Positions 8,351-16,500 of a stretch of DNA of 33,434 nt are shown in pieces. The DNA is from an uncultured bacterium (GTDB lineage: Bacteria; Verrucomicrobiota; Lentisphaeria; Victivallales; UBA1829): NCBI GenBank assembly GCA_949292215.1, contig CASEYW010000047.1, positions 1-33,434 of the forward strand. Direction: 5' to 3'. Under the pieces are notes generated by a model that saw only the letters and a program-made list of their open reading frames with translations, did no database searches and was not told where the DNA came from. The number at the start of each line of letters is the position of its first letter. Position 1 is the stretch's first letter. The translations under genes were made by a program, and so were the position numbers.

Positions 8351-8803
8351 TCAGAGTTCTCTGATCTCCGAGAGGTAGTACCCTTTCGGAGTTTTCTGCA
8401 TGGAAATTCGAACGGGACTGCCTCCTTGCTTCAGTTTGCAGCGGATGATGTATTGATTGTCCGCGTTGCTGAGACGTTTCACTACCGTTTCCTGAAGAGT
8501 CAGTCTTGAACCGTTTTTTTTCAGGACATCCAGGCTGCTTTCCACAGGATCATATCCTGTTTCATTTTTCATCACGAGTCGTTTTGTTCTGCTGTGTATG
8601 AAAATCCGTTCCAGAGTGGCAGCTCCCTGTTCATTGTAGATTTTGACCAGTTCCTGCGTCAGGCGGAGAAGTTCGTTATGCTGCGATCCGGCAACGGGAA
8701 TTTCGCGGGTGGCATAGGATTCCGCCTGCTTTTCCTTGCCATTCAGCCAGAAAGCGATTCCGACACAGACAAGAAGGATCGGAAGGATCAGTTTCCATTT
8801 CAT
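8351..8803 (-). CDS. Small membrane-anchored or secreted protein of unknown function
   Basis: A 150-residue protein starting with a membrane anchor or uncleaved signal (WKLILPILLVCVGIAFWL). The rest is a small soluble domain with an alpha-beta pattern: HNELLRLTQELVKIYNEQGAATLERIF, then strands around RLVMKNETGY, LTLQETVVKRL, YIIRCKLKQGG and KGYYLSEIREL. No family is recognised. AGGAGAG lies just before the ATG. It lies 17 bases after the prepilin-like gene on the same strand, so it is probably co-transcribed with it and may share its cell-surface role. Confidence 0.8.
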   Translation of the reverse strand: MKWKLILPILLVCVGIAFWLNGKEKQAESYATREIPVAGSQHNELLRLTQELVKIYNEQGAATLERIFIHSRTKRLVMKNETGYDPVESSLDVLKKNGSRLTLQETVVKRLSNADNQYIIRCKLKQGGSPVRISMQKTPKGYYLSEIREL

Positions 8804-8820
8804 GAGAGTCTCTCCTGTGG

Positions 8821-9690
8821 TCAGGGATTGGAGGTTGTAAAGGTTGAGTCTGGATTGTAGTGACGATCGTCATCCAGATTGATTCCCAAACCGCCTGCGT
8901 GATGAGCGGTTCTGGCATCTCCGTCGCCGCAGCCGATGAATCCGGGCCGTTCCGTGCTGGCGTGCCCATCCGCCCAGGCGATGTTGGCTGTTTTCGCATG
9001 CCTGAAATGGGTGTTGTAATTGTCAATCGTGTGAAGAGGTTTGAAATCCGCTTCTGAGATTGCTGAGGAGCTCATGGATTTTCCCCCGGCATCGCCGTAA
9101 CTGACAATCGCGGACGGCTTTTTCAGTTTTCCCGGACGGACAAGTGGATTCATCGATTCCATTCCGGGTATTCCTCCGCCAAGTTCCCAGCCGTGAATGC
9201 TGCTGTTCGCTCCGTATCCTCCCGGAGGTGCGCTGTCTGCCTTGTAACCTCCTTTTCTCATATAATCCTGAATCCACGGATCGGGACAGAAGAAAATGTT
9301 TGATGAAATCTGGCTTTGCGCCGTCTGATCCAGACCGGCTTTTTTGATGTAAGCAGTCAGATAGCCATCCTGTGTATAGTCGAATGTTCCGCTGGTGATC
9401 CCTTTCCCGAACCATGTTGGCCCGTTTGTCTTGATCATCGAAACCTTGATCGGTGCATAAAAATCAAAGTCTGCCGCATACATGGCATCTGCCGTACCAA
9501 TCTGTTTCAACCGCGAAAGGCATGAGGCGCCGATTCCTTTCTCCCTTGCTGATCCCAGTGCCGGAAGCAGCATCCCGGCTAGAATCGCAATGATTGCAAT
9601 TACGACCAGAAGTTCTATTAATGTAAAACTTCTTTCTCTTTTTTTCTGTTTTTTTCCTGCTTGCTGGTTCTTTTCGATCAAGACGTTCAT
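8821..9690 (-). CDS. Prepilin-type secreted protein with H-X9-DG signature
   Basis: A 289-residue protein with the class III/type IV prepilin leader: a charged start ([14 protein letters not shown]), then [19 protein letters not shown], cut by prepilin peptidase before the F, with the conserved Glu at position 5 of the mature form. A long helix ([22 protein letters not shown]) leads to a variable globular domain. Near the end it has [18 protein letters not shown], the H-X9-DG motif of the DUF1559-like proteins that are greatly expanded in Planctomycetota and Lentisphaerota. Such proteins are probably assembled or anchored at the cell surface; their substrates are unknown. It has its own promoter at 9808-9835 and two palindromic sites nearby. 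AAAGGAG lies upstream of the ATG. Confidence 0.9.
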   Translation of the reverse strand: MNVLIEKNQQAGKKQKKRERSFTLIELLVVIAIIAILAGMLLPALGSAREKGIGASCLSRLKQIGTADAMYAADFDFYAPIKVSMIKTNGPTWFGKGITSGTFDYTQDGYLTAYIKKAGLDQTAQSQISSNIFFCPDPWIQDYMRKGGYKADSAPPGGYGANSSIHGWELGGGIPGMESMNPLVRPGKLKKPSAIVSYGDAGGKSMSSSAISEADFKPLHTIDNYNTHFRHAKTANIAWADGHASTERPGFIGCGDGDARTAHHAGGLGINLDDDRHYNPDSTFTTSNP

Positions 9691-9722
9691 TTTCTCTTCT
9701 TTCTCCTTTCGAACAAAAGATT

Positions 9723-9738
9723 ATTAGTTTAGTCTAAT
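9723..9738. promoter_or_regulatory. Palindromic operator, copy 1
   Basis: ATTAGTTTAGTCTAAT, arms ATTAG/CTAAT with six bases between. It lies in the leader of the minus-strand prepilin-like gene, about 33 bases upstream of its start codon and downstream of the predicted transcription start. Confidence 0.65.
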
Positions 9739-9807
9739 TCCGTTTCTGTATTTCCTTCTCTTTTCAGCATGGGAAGGGGAAGACCTGTTTTCTGCATTGA
9801 ATGCCAT

Positions 9808-9835
9808 ACTATATCATGAAAAAAAGGAATTTCAA
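9808..9835 (-). promoter_or_regulatory. Promoter of the prepilin-like gene at 8821
   Basis: On the minus strand TTGAAA (9835-9830), a 16-base spacer and TATAGT (9813-9808). It lies between operator copies 1 and 2, with copy 2 ending 7 bases upstream of the -35 box. Confidence 0.6.
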
Positions 9836-9842
9836 CATTAAA

Positions 9843-9858
9843 ATTAGTTATATCTAAT
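9843..9858. promoter_or_regulatory. Palindromic operator, copy 2
   Basis: ATTAGTTATATCTAAT, extending to AAATTAG/CTAATTT. It lies directly upstream of the -35 box of the minus-strand promoter. Confidence 0.65.
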
Positions 9859-9924
9859 TTTTTTTATTTTTTCCCCCTCCGGCTGCGTCTTTTTTGCGGG
9901 TAAAGAATGAATTTATCTTATTTT

Positions 9925-9940
9925 ATTAGTTAATTCTAAT
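9925..9940. promoter_or_regulatory. Palindromic operator, copy 3
   Basis: ATTAGTTAATTCTAAT, arms ATTAG/CTAAT. It ends 7 bases before the -35 box of the plus-strand promoter, mirroring the position of copy 2 relative to the opposite promoter. Confidence 0.65.
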
Positions 9941-9947
9941 TATTGAT

Positions 9948-9976
9948 TTGAAATTTTTCTTTCATACGGCTATATT
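9948..9976 (+). promoter_or_regulatory. Promoter of the membrane protein / ExbB / DUF2149 operon
   Basis: TTGAAA (9948-9953), a 17-base spacer and TATATT (9971-9976). The transcription start would be near 9983, giving a leader of about 165 bases that contains operator copy 4. Confidence 0.55.
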
Positions 9977-10064
9977 AAAAGGAAGAAGAGAAAAAAAACC
10001 GAATGAATCATCCATAACAGAAAGGAATCCCGCTATTGAAGAAACGGAAACATATTCTAATTTG

Positions 10065-10082
10065 AGTTAGATTTATCTAACT
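10065..10082. promoter_or_regulatory. Palindromic operator, copy 4
   Basis: A perfect 18-base palindrome, AGTTAGAT-TT-ATCTAACT, sharing the TTAG-N6-CTAA core with the other three. It lies in the leader of the plus-strand operon, mirroring copy 1 on the other side. Confidence 0.65.
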
Positions 10083-10149
10083 TTATCTTGAGTCTACTTT
10101 GAATCGGGGAAATTCCCCGGAAAAGATCGAAGAAACGGATGGAAAGGAA

Positions 10150-10866
10150 ATGGGTGGATTTATTGTATTGATTCTGTTTGCGGCATGGCTGCAGAGTCTG
10201 TTCAAACTTGCACTTCTGCCGCGGATGGTCCGCTGGATCATTCTGGCGGCAGCAGTTCTCCCGGTTTTCCTGTTCAGGGACCGCCTTGCAGACTGCAATC
10301 TTCAGAGGATTGAGGAGTTTCTGTCGAACGGCGACAATCTGCGCGATTTGTGTACGCTTGTGGTGATTCAGGAACTATTGGCTCTGGTGGTCGGGCTTTC
10401 GCTTCTGAAGGAGCGCGAGCTGGGAAAACGGGTCCATCGCTGGAAGTACTTTTCGCTTCTGCCGTCGCTGCTTCTTCCGATTGGTGCGATGTATGTGGAG
10501 GCGATGGCGTTCCATGTGATTCTGCGGTACAGTTTCGCGCAGATCATGTGGGGGACCGGCCTGGTTCTTGTAGCGGTTTCTGCTGCAGGCTGTGAGCTGT
10601 TTGCCGGAGTGAAGCGAACACTTCCGGAGAAGATTCCGGCTGCGATGACAGCCAGCTGGATGCTTCTTCTGCTGGCTGTGTTCATGCCTGCTGCGGTGGA
10701 GGGACGGCTTTCCTCCGGAGCGGGACTTCCGGTGGAAAACTGGCCGAGGAATCTCTGCATTCTGGGGATTCTTGCGCTTCTGACAGCGTTTTCGGCTGTT
10801 GGATTTCAACTTTATTCAAACAGGAAGGAAAAGAAAAGGAAATGCGTTATATCACAGAGATTTTGA
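10150..10866 (+). CDS. Polytopic membrane protein encoded with an ExbB/DUF2149 pair
   Basis: A 238-residue integral membrane protein with about six to seven hydrophobic segments, for example GGFIVLILFAAWLQSLFKLAL, WIILAAAVLPVFLF, TLVVIQELLALVVGLSLL, YFSLLPSLLLPIGAMYV and LCILGILALLTAFSAVGF. No family is recognised with certainty. It resembles the unnamed first gene found before ExbB-like and DUF2149 genes in Bacteroidota and methanogens (DUF2162-like is one possibility). The ATG at 10150 follows GGAAAGGAA very closely; an in-frame TTG at 10099 is an alternative start. It overlaps the ExbB-like gene by 25 bases. Role: probably the membrane partner, perhaps the permease, of the energising complex. 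Confidence 0.8.
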   Translation: MGGFIVLILFAAWLQSLFKLALLPRMVRWIILAAAVLPVFLFRDRLADCNLQRIEEFLSNGDNLRDLCTLVVIQELLALVVGLSLLKERELGKRVHRWKYFSLLPSLLLPIGAMYVEAMAFHVILRYSFAQIMWGTGLVLVAVSAAGCELFAGVKRTLPEKIPAAMTASWMLLLLAVFMPAAVEGRLSSGAGLPVENWPRNLCILGILALLTAFSAVGFQLYSNRKEKKRKCVISQRF

Positions 10867-11453
10867 ATTGGGTGTCCGCGAGTTTCATGCTTCCGGATAT
10901 TGTGCTGCTCCTCGCGGCGATGATTTTTGCACTGGTGGAACTGGGCGGATTCTGTTCGACATACCTGATGCTTCTTCGGCAGAGGCGGAAGCGGGAGGAG
11001 ATTATGAACGATCTCCGCTTGGAAAAGGAGCTGTCCTCTGCGAATCTCGGAGGCGGAGTCTTTGCCCGCCATCTGACCGAACTGATTGATTTGAAGTGGG
11101 ACCCGATCCATTGCGAAAAACGGATTTTCGATTTTTCCCAGAAATATGAACACGAGCTTGAGCGCGCGCGTTTCATGATGAAGATCGGCCCGATGCTTGG
11201 TCTGATGGGGACCCTGATTCCGATGGGGCCCGCACTTGCCGGACTGGCATCCGGGGACATCGGTTCCATGGCTTATAACATGCAGATAGCATTCGGGACG
11301 ACTGTGGTTGGAATTTTCATCGCCGGAGTCGGTCTGCTTCTCTATTCGGTAAAGCGCCACTGGTTTGCTGATGAGATTTCCAGTTTGCAGTATGCATTGG
11401 ATCTGAAGCTCAGAAAGGAGGATCGGAATCATGCGGAAGTTCCGGCGGTATGA
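10842..11453 (+). CDS. MotA/TolQ/ExbB-type proton channel protein
   Basis: A 203-residue inner-membrane protein. It has a first membrane segment (DIVLLLAAMIFALVELGGF), a large charged cytoplasmic loop (QRRKREEIMNDLRLEKEL onwards), and the diagnostic pair of C-terminal helices. These read MMKIGPMLGLMGTLIPMGPAL and MAYNMQIAFGTTVVGIFIAGVG, equivalent to the GLLGT...FATTALGL signature of TolQ/ExbB. Such channels use the proton-motive force to drive work in the envelope, normally with an ExbD/TolR-like partner. The start has AAAAGGAA directly upstream. It overlaps both neighbours. No TonB, ExbD or Ton-receptor gene is in the window, and the partner is probably the next gene. Confidence 0.9.
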   Translation: MRYITEILNWVSASFMLPDIVLLLAAMIFALVELGGFCSTYLMLLRQRRKREEIMNDLRLEKELSSANLGGGVFARHLTELIDLKWDPIHCEKRIFDFSQKYEHELERARFMMKIGPMLGLMGTLIPMGPALAGLASGDIGSMAYNMQIAFGTTVVGIFIAGVGLLLYSVKRHWFADEISSLQYALDLKLRKEDRNHAEVPAV

Positions 11454-11778
11454 CCGCTTTCTGACGGAAGAGGATTGCGATCCCTTGACCGGTCTCATCA
11501 ATCTGTTCGATGCCGCAATGGTTTTCGCTGTGGCTCTGATGGTTGCCTTTGTAATTCACAGTCGAATGACAGAGTTTCTGACCGCCCAGGATGTCACGTA
11601 TGTCAAGAACGCGGGAAAACCGGATATGGAGATCATTGTCAAAAAACAAAACAAAGTATCGCGTTACAAGTCGGAAAAGACAACCGGATCGGGTCGCGGA
11701 CAACGGGTCGGTATTGCCTATCGGCTCGAAAATGGAGAGGTCATTTATGTGCCGGAGGGAGGCGAGCGATCACAATAA
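11431..11778 (+). CDS. DUF2149-like membrane protein, partner of the ExbB-type channel
   Basis: A 115-residue protein with a single N-terminal membrane helix following a conserved start: DRFLTEEDCDPLTGLINLFD, then AAMVFAVALMVAFVI. A short extracytoplasmic domain follows, with an RVGIAYRLENGEVIYVPEG end. This matches the DUF2149 layout; in other genomes DUF2149 genes follow ExbB-like genes and often sit next to a CobN-like cobalt chelatase. The topology equals that of ExbD/TolR, so it probably plays that part. A near-perfect ribosome site (AGAAAGGAGG) lies upstream, inside the end of the previous gene (23-base overlap). No CobN-like gene is present. Confidence 0.85.
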   Translation: MRKFRRYDRFLTEEDCDPLTGLINLFDAAMVFAVALMVAFVIHSRMTEFLTAQDVTYVKNAGKPDMEIIVKKQNKVSRYKSEKTTGSGRGQRVGIAYRLENGEVIYVPEGGERSQ

Positions 11779-11798
11779 AAACCATCCTGAAGGGATGC

Positions 11799-11836
11799 CG
11801 GTCCGAGGAAGACTCGTTCCTCGGACCGTTTTTTTT
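11799..11836 (+). terminator. Terminator of the ExbB/DUF2149 operon
   Basis: CGGTCCGAGGAA (11799-11810) pairs with TTCCTCGGACCG (11817-11828) around a 6-base loop, followed by eight T residues. Confidence 0.95.
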
Positions 11837-12000
11837 GAAGAAAGCCCGACGATCCGCTCAAATTCAGCCTGAATCCCGGAATTTTTGATCTGTTTTCCCG
11901 AGAAAAGTGCCGGCTTCCCGGATTTTGCGCTTGATTTTTAAGGAAAGTATTGTACTGTCACGATGGAAGGTGAAGCCCCTTCCGGAAACAGGAGGAAAAA

Positions 12001-12342
12001 ATGCCGATGATTCGAGTGCAGACATCGAATGCCGTCGCGGATAAAGCAGCTCTGGCGAAGGCGATTTCCGCCGCAGCACGGGAAGCAACCGGAAAACCGG
12101 AATGTTATATGCAGCTGATCGTGGAGGACAATGTGTTCATGACTCTGGGAGGGGATGATTCACCCAATGCAATGCTGGAATTGCGGGCAATCGGCGGACT
12201 CTCCCATCCGGTTTGCGAGAATTTCAGCCGCCTTGTCTGCGGAATTCTGAAGGAACACCAGAAGATTTCCCCCGACCGCGTTTACATCAATTTCATGGAA
12301 TTCGATGCTTCAAAATGGGGCTGGAATTCCGGAACGTTTTAA
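12001..12342 (+). CDS. MIF-like tautomerase
   Basis: A 113-residue protein of the macrophage migration inhibitory factor family, about the size of human MIF. It starts MPMIRVQTS, so Pro is the first residue after Met removal and can act as the catalytic base of phenylpyruvate/dopachrome tautomerase. ATGKPECYMQLIV keeps the active-site Lys equivalent to Lys32, and ISPDRVYINFMEF plus GWNSGTF match the MIF C-terminus closely. The CxxC redox motif of MIF is absent (NAML in its place). AGGAGG lies before the ATG. The CBS-pair gene follows after 15 bases, so they are likely co-transcribed. Physiological substrate unknown; a role at the host interface is possible but unproven. Confidence 0.92.
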   Translation: MPMIRVQTSNAVADKAALAKAISAAAREATGKPECYMQLIVEDNVFMTLGGDDSPNAMLELRAIGGLSHPVCENFSRLVCGILKEHQKISPDRVYINFMEFDASKWGWNSGTF

Positions 12343-12357
12343 GAAAAGGAGGATGCC

Positions 12358-12822
12358 GTGAAATTAGGAAAAGTTCTTGCGGGAAAGAAAGACGGACAGC
12401 GCCTTTACACAATTGAGTCCGGATCGACGATTCGTGCTGCGGCGAAAAAGATCGTCAGCCTGAAAACCGGCTATCTGATGGTTCGGGCGAAAGATGTCGA
12501 ACCGGCCGAGTTCATCGGGATCATAACCAAATATGACATCATCAAATCCCTCTGTTTCGACGGTTCCAATCCGGATACGGACAAGGTTGATGATTTCATG
12601 ACCCGGAAAATGATCGTCGCCAACGTAATTGACGATGTGGAATATCTGACCAATGTAATGGTGCGCCATTGCCTCAGCTACCTGCCGGTGATTGAAGGCA
12701 AACAGATCGTTGGTGTTCTCAGCCGCAACGACATCCTTGCGGAACTGAATATCGAACGCGACATTGAACTTCAGTGGCTCGCCGATTATTCCGGAGCTTC
12801 TCCGAAGGTCAGCGTCTATTAG
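12358..12822 (+). CDS. CBS-domain pair protein
   Basis: A 154-residue cytoplasmic protein that is essentially a single Bateman module: CBS1 at about residues 18-70 (ESGSTIRAAAKKIVSLKTGY, FIGIITKYDIIKSL) and CBS2 at about 80-135 (DDFMTRKMIVANVIDDVEY, YLPVIEGKQIVGVLSRNDIL). Such free-standing modules bind adenine nucleotides and act as energy or ligand sensors, sometimes regulating partner enzymes or transporters. The start is GTG at 12358, supported by AGGAGG six bases upstream. Partner unknown; c-di-AMP binding is a conceivable but unsupported role given cdaA in the same region. Confidence 0.9.
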   Translation: MKLGKVLAGKKDGQRLYTIESGSTIRAAAKKIVSLKTGYLMVRAKDVEPAEFIGIITKYDIIKSLCFDGSNPDTDKVDDFMTRKMIVANVIDDVEYLTNVMVRHCLSYLPVIEGKQIVGVLSRNDILAELNIERDIELQWLADYSGASPKVSVY

Positions 12823-12843
12823 TTTCGAGCGGGGAGAAACCGA

Positions 12844-13410
12844 ATGAACCTTCTGATTGCTCCTGACGTATTCACCGGGGTGACTCGTCGGGGATTTCTG
12901 CTCCGGGGAATTCTTATCATTCTTCTGGGGATTCTGATCACGCTGAAGCCTCTGCTGAATCTGGGTGTAATCACAATGCTTGCCGGTTGGTTTTTCTCGC
13001 TGGCGGGAGCGTGGGTGCTCCTCGGGGCGGCGGTCCACCGTGAACGGAGGCTTTTCTGGCTGGTCTATGGTGCGGTCATGTGTTTGTGGGGAGTTTGCAT
13101 GATCCGCCGCCCGTTCTGTGTGGATCTGCTGCTGGCGTGGTTCATTGCCTTATGGTTCGTAACGGAGGGTGTGGTAACGATCTGGGACACTGCGCAGAGT
13201 TCGTCCGCTGCCAGATACAAGGTTCTGCCGGTGCTTTCCGGACTGATTGCCCTTTTTGTCGGTTATGCGTTTTTCGTCTGGCCGTTGACAACGCTTGCGG
13301 GAATGATCTGGATTGCGGGGCTCCTGCTGATTCTTGAGGGGCTGATGCTGATTACCTTTTCCCGCCTTGTTGCCGGACAGAACGAGCGTACTGTCGGTTC
13401 GAAACGATGA
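12844..13410 (+). CDS. HdeD-like (DUF308) membrane protein
   Basis: A 188-residue integral membrane protein with six hydrophobic segments arranged as three hairpins: LLRGILIILLGILITLKPL, ITMLAGWFFSLAGAWVLLGA, LFWLVYGAVMCLWGVCMI, LLLAWFIALWFVTEGVVTIW, VLPVLSGLIALFVGYAFFVW and MIWIAGLLLILEGLMLI. This repeated pattern is that of the HdeD/DUF308 family, linked to acid tolerance in enterobacteria. GGGGAG precedes the ATG and the gap to the CBS gene is 21 bases, so it likely belongs to the same unit. Confidence 0.85.
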   Translation: MNLLIAPDVFTGVTRRGFLLRGILIILLGILITLKPLLNLGVITMLAGWFFSLAGAWVLLGAAVHRERRLFWLVYGAVMCLWGVCMIRRPFCVDLLLAWFIALWFVTEGVVTIWDTAQSSSAARYKVLPVLSGLIALFVGYAFFVWPLTTLAGMIWIAGLLLILEGLMLITFSRLVAGQNERTVGSKR

Positions 13411-13501
13411 CGACCTCACCGGCATCGTTCTGCCAGTGAGATCGTTGCGAGTGCGGTGGAATTGTTTCCGAGGGGAAAATTCTGTTGCCGTCTGACTGCT
13501 T

Positions 13502-16500
13502 TCATTTTTTTTCCCCGGTCAGACCGATCAGACCGACAGCGGCATTGCTGTGAATTTTCAGCACGATGTTTTTTACAGGATCTTCCGGGTTCGGATTCTT
13601 CCATTCAAAAAGATAAACGCCGACGACACCGCTCCGGTTCATGGAGCTCCAGACACAGTCGGCGTTTTTTTTCGGTGTATTGGGATTCCACCAGTCTCCG
13701 ATGTTTTCGCCGGCGATCAGCGGAATCCGGATGGTCCGTCCCGATTTGCAGGAGACAACGTACTCACCGAGCACCTCTTTTTTCGACTCGTCGATCCACC
13801 CTCCGGAGTGCAGAAACAGGAGACGTTTCACTTTGGCGTTGATCTCGACCGGTTTTGATTCCGGCCGGAACTTCAGGGCAGGATTGTTTGAGTGGACCAC
13901 ACAGGAACGCCCACCATTGGCCGCCGGGTCAAGAATCGCAAACGGAATGCCTCCGAAAGTGCGTTCCCCGACGGGGAACGGTGAAAGGTCGTTCCCCGAT
14001 CCCTGATCGGTCCATCCGCCGATTCCGTCGCGCGCGGTCTGGTCGGCGAACCCCATGTTCGCCGCTGAGCGCAGAGAGAAAAACAATGCGTTTGATTTTG
14101 CAAGAGGTTTGCTTTTCAAAACCGGGAGCCCTTTGAATTCCTGAGCGGAAGAGCGAGTGCTGTCATCAAGAATTGTTTCAAGGAGACGGCGTGCAAAGTA
14201 TGCCGCGGCGGAGTCGTCGTTAAGTGTCCTGGTGACTTCAGCCTGGCATAAGAGCACATCTCCTTTTCCAAGCCGGAGATGTGCCGCGATCATGCCGAAA
14301 CGATCGGCACCCCATTGCGTGGTATCTCCACCGGTCAGCATTGCGGCTTTCGAGAGAGGTGAGACGAAAATCCGGTAAACAGACCAGTCCTTCTGATTCC
14401 AGCAGAAGAAATGACCCTGCGAAAATCCTTGCAGAGCGGGATGGTCGAAGCGGAGAATTTCAGCGAACTGCCCCGGTCCGGCAAGCACATATTCCAATTC
14501 GGAAAGGAAGGGGATGCGGCCGATGGCATTCTGTTCGAAGACAAGGAGACGTCCGCCGTTTTCAACGAAGGAACGGATCTGTTCCGCACCGTCGCGGATG
14601 CGTCCGTCGAGGGATTCGGAACCGATGATCAGAATATCGAAGTCCCTGAGTTTGCCAAACGACTGGATCGACTGAACAGGAATGCCGAACCGTTTTACTG
14701 TTTTCAGTGTGGAGTAGGGTTTCAATCCGCCGAAAACTGCGGATGCGTCGTAAAGAGCGATCTTCTTTTTCGTCTTGATGGGACTGAAAACGACGCTCCT
14801 GGAGCGGATGAACAGTTCCCGATCGCGTTCATTGAGAATCCTGCCGCCGGACTTCAGCCGGTAGACCAGACGGTATTCCCCGGCTTTGGACGGAGTTTTC
14901 ATTTTCAGCGGCAGTATTTTCTTTCCGTTGGATGGAATGGAACCGAAAGGAAGAGCCTGTTTCAGAACACATTTTCCATTCTGCAGGATTTCTGCTTCAA
15001 AACGGACGTCGGCAAGATCGGATTCGCTGTTGTTGATCGCGTGGATTCTGCTGGAGAAGGTTTCTCCGGCAAAGCGGTTCGGCGCAATATAGTCGAGAAT
15101 CGCAATCACCGGTGAGTTGACACGGGCAAGATAAGGGAACGCTGCATTTTTCCGGATGGAAATCCGGTCAAAAGGCCAGGCATTCCCCAGATCCAGATAA
15201 GGAGTGCTGATGTTTTCATATCCGTCGTATTCGGGCCAGCATTTGCGATAGGCCTCCAGAATGCGTTCGGTATAGATGCCCCGGCCGAGAGAACGGTGGA
15301 ATTTATAATTTTTCGAACCCCAGTTCCGGACCCAGTAGTGGGAAAGGAAGCCCTGGTCCGGACGATCCTTTCTCCATTGAGTGAGCATGTAGAGGACTTT
15401 GTCCCAGTCCGGCTGAAGATCGCTTTCCTTTTTCCAGATGCCGTCAAAAATGCCGGGATAATAATGATTGGCCATATAGACGACTTCCCCGTTGACGATC
15501 GGGGGCATTTTCACCCCGTAGTGTTTTCGGACTGCGTCAATAAAATTCCGTGCGACAGGTTCGCAGTAGGCAAGCGGACGGTTGTTGATGCTGCCGGTAT
15601 AGTCATGAGTATCGATGTAGTCGAGTTTCTCACGTTCGTGCATTTCCTTGACGTTCGAGGCATCCTTCCAGAAACGTCCGGAGGAGTTGGTGGTAGGACG
15701 TTTCTGCGCATCGACCTTATGATAGAGGTCATAGAGGTTGTTCAGAAGAGCTTCCACGCGTGGATCGTCATACTGTCGGATTTCATTGCCGAAACTGTAC
15801 ATGCAGACAGAAGGATGCGAGTAGGAATTGCGAATCCGCGCCTTGACTTTCCGGACGAATTCCGGAAGCAGATTTCCCTTCTTGTCGCATGCACCGTCGA
15901 AACCTTTGACGGAGATCATATCGGCCCGGGCGGGATTTCGGATCATCGTTTCCGGATATTGGAGTTCGTCGGTGATCAGAACGCCAAGCTCGTCGAAAAT
16001 ATCATAGTATCCGCGTGTCAGAGTCGCGGAATGGGTGCGGATGTGGTTGATGTTTCCATCTCCGCAGAGGATTTTCCAGTAACGACGGTTGAAGTCGTTG
16101 GGATTGAAGCGGAAGACGTGGAACCAGCCGTGGCGGAATACGGGCAGCGGAAGACCGTCAATCGTCAATCCGCGGAGGGCAACCGGTTTTCCGTTGAGAA
16201 CAAAGTTCCCCTGTTCCACACCGAATGTCCGGATTCCGAATCGTTGAACTCCTGCCACTTCTCCCCGGGCATTGCGAACTCGGATCCCGTAGAGAAACGG
16301 CGATTCACAGCTCCAGAGTTTCGGGTTCTTCAGAGTAGCGGTACCGGAAACGAGTCTCAGACCGTCCGAATTGTATTCCTTCCCGAAGATTACCGAACCA
16401 GCCTTAGCGCCGGACTTCCATTCGAACAGTTCTCCGGTCCATCCGCTGGTATCCGCCGGTGCGGAGGAGCCGGAGAGAATGCAGTCAAAACGAACTTCAC

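Larger units (their letters stand above)
9691..10149. other. Divergent regulatory region without genes
   Basis: This 459-base stretch is A+T-rich and has no credible reading frame. It contains two divergent promoter candidates and four copies of one palindrome, listed separately. It also has a short GC dyad, CGGGGAA-A-TTCCCCG (10105-10119), in the leader of the plus-strand gene. No cobalamin-riboswitch-like boxes were seen. Confidence 0.75.

Noticed and set aside
9983..10149. Cobalamin riboswitch in the leader of the ExbB/DUF2149 operon
   Set aside because: The known association of such operons with CobN made it worth looking for, but no GCCACTG-type box or matching fold was found.
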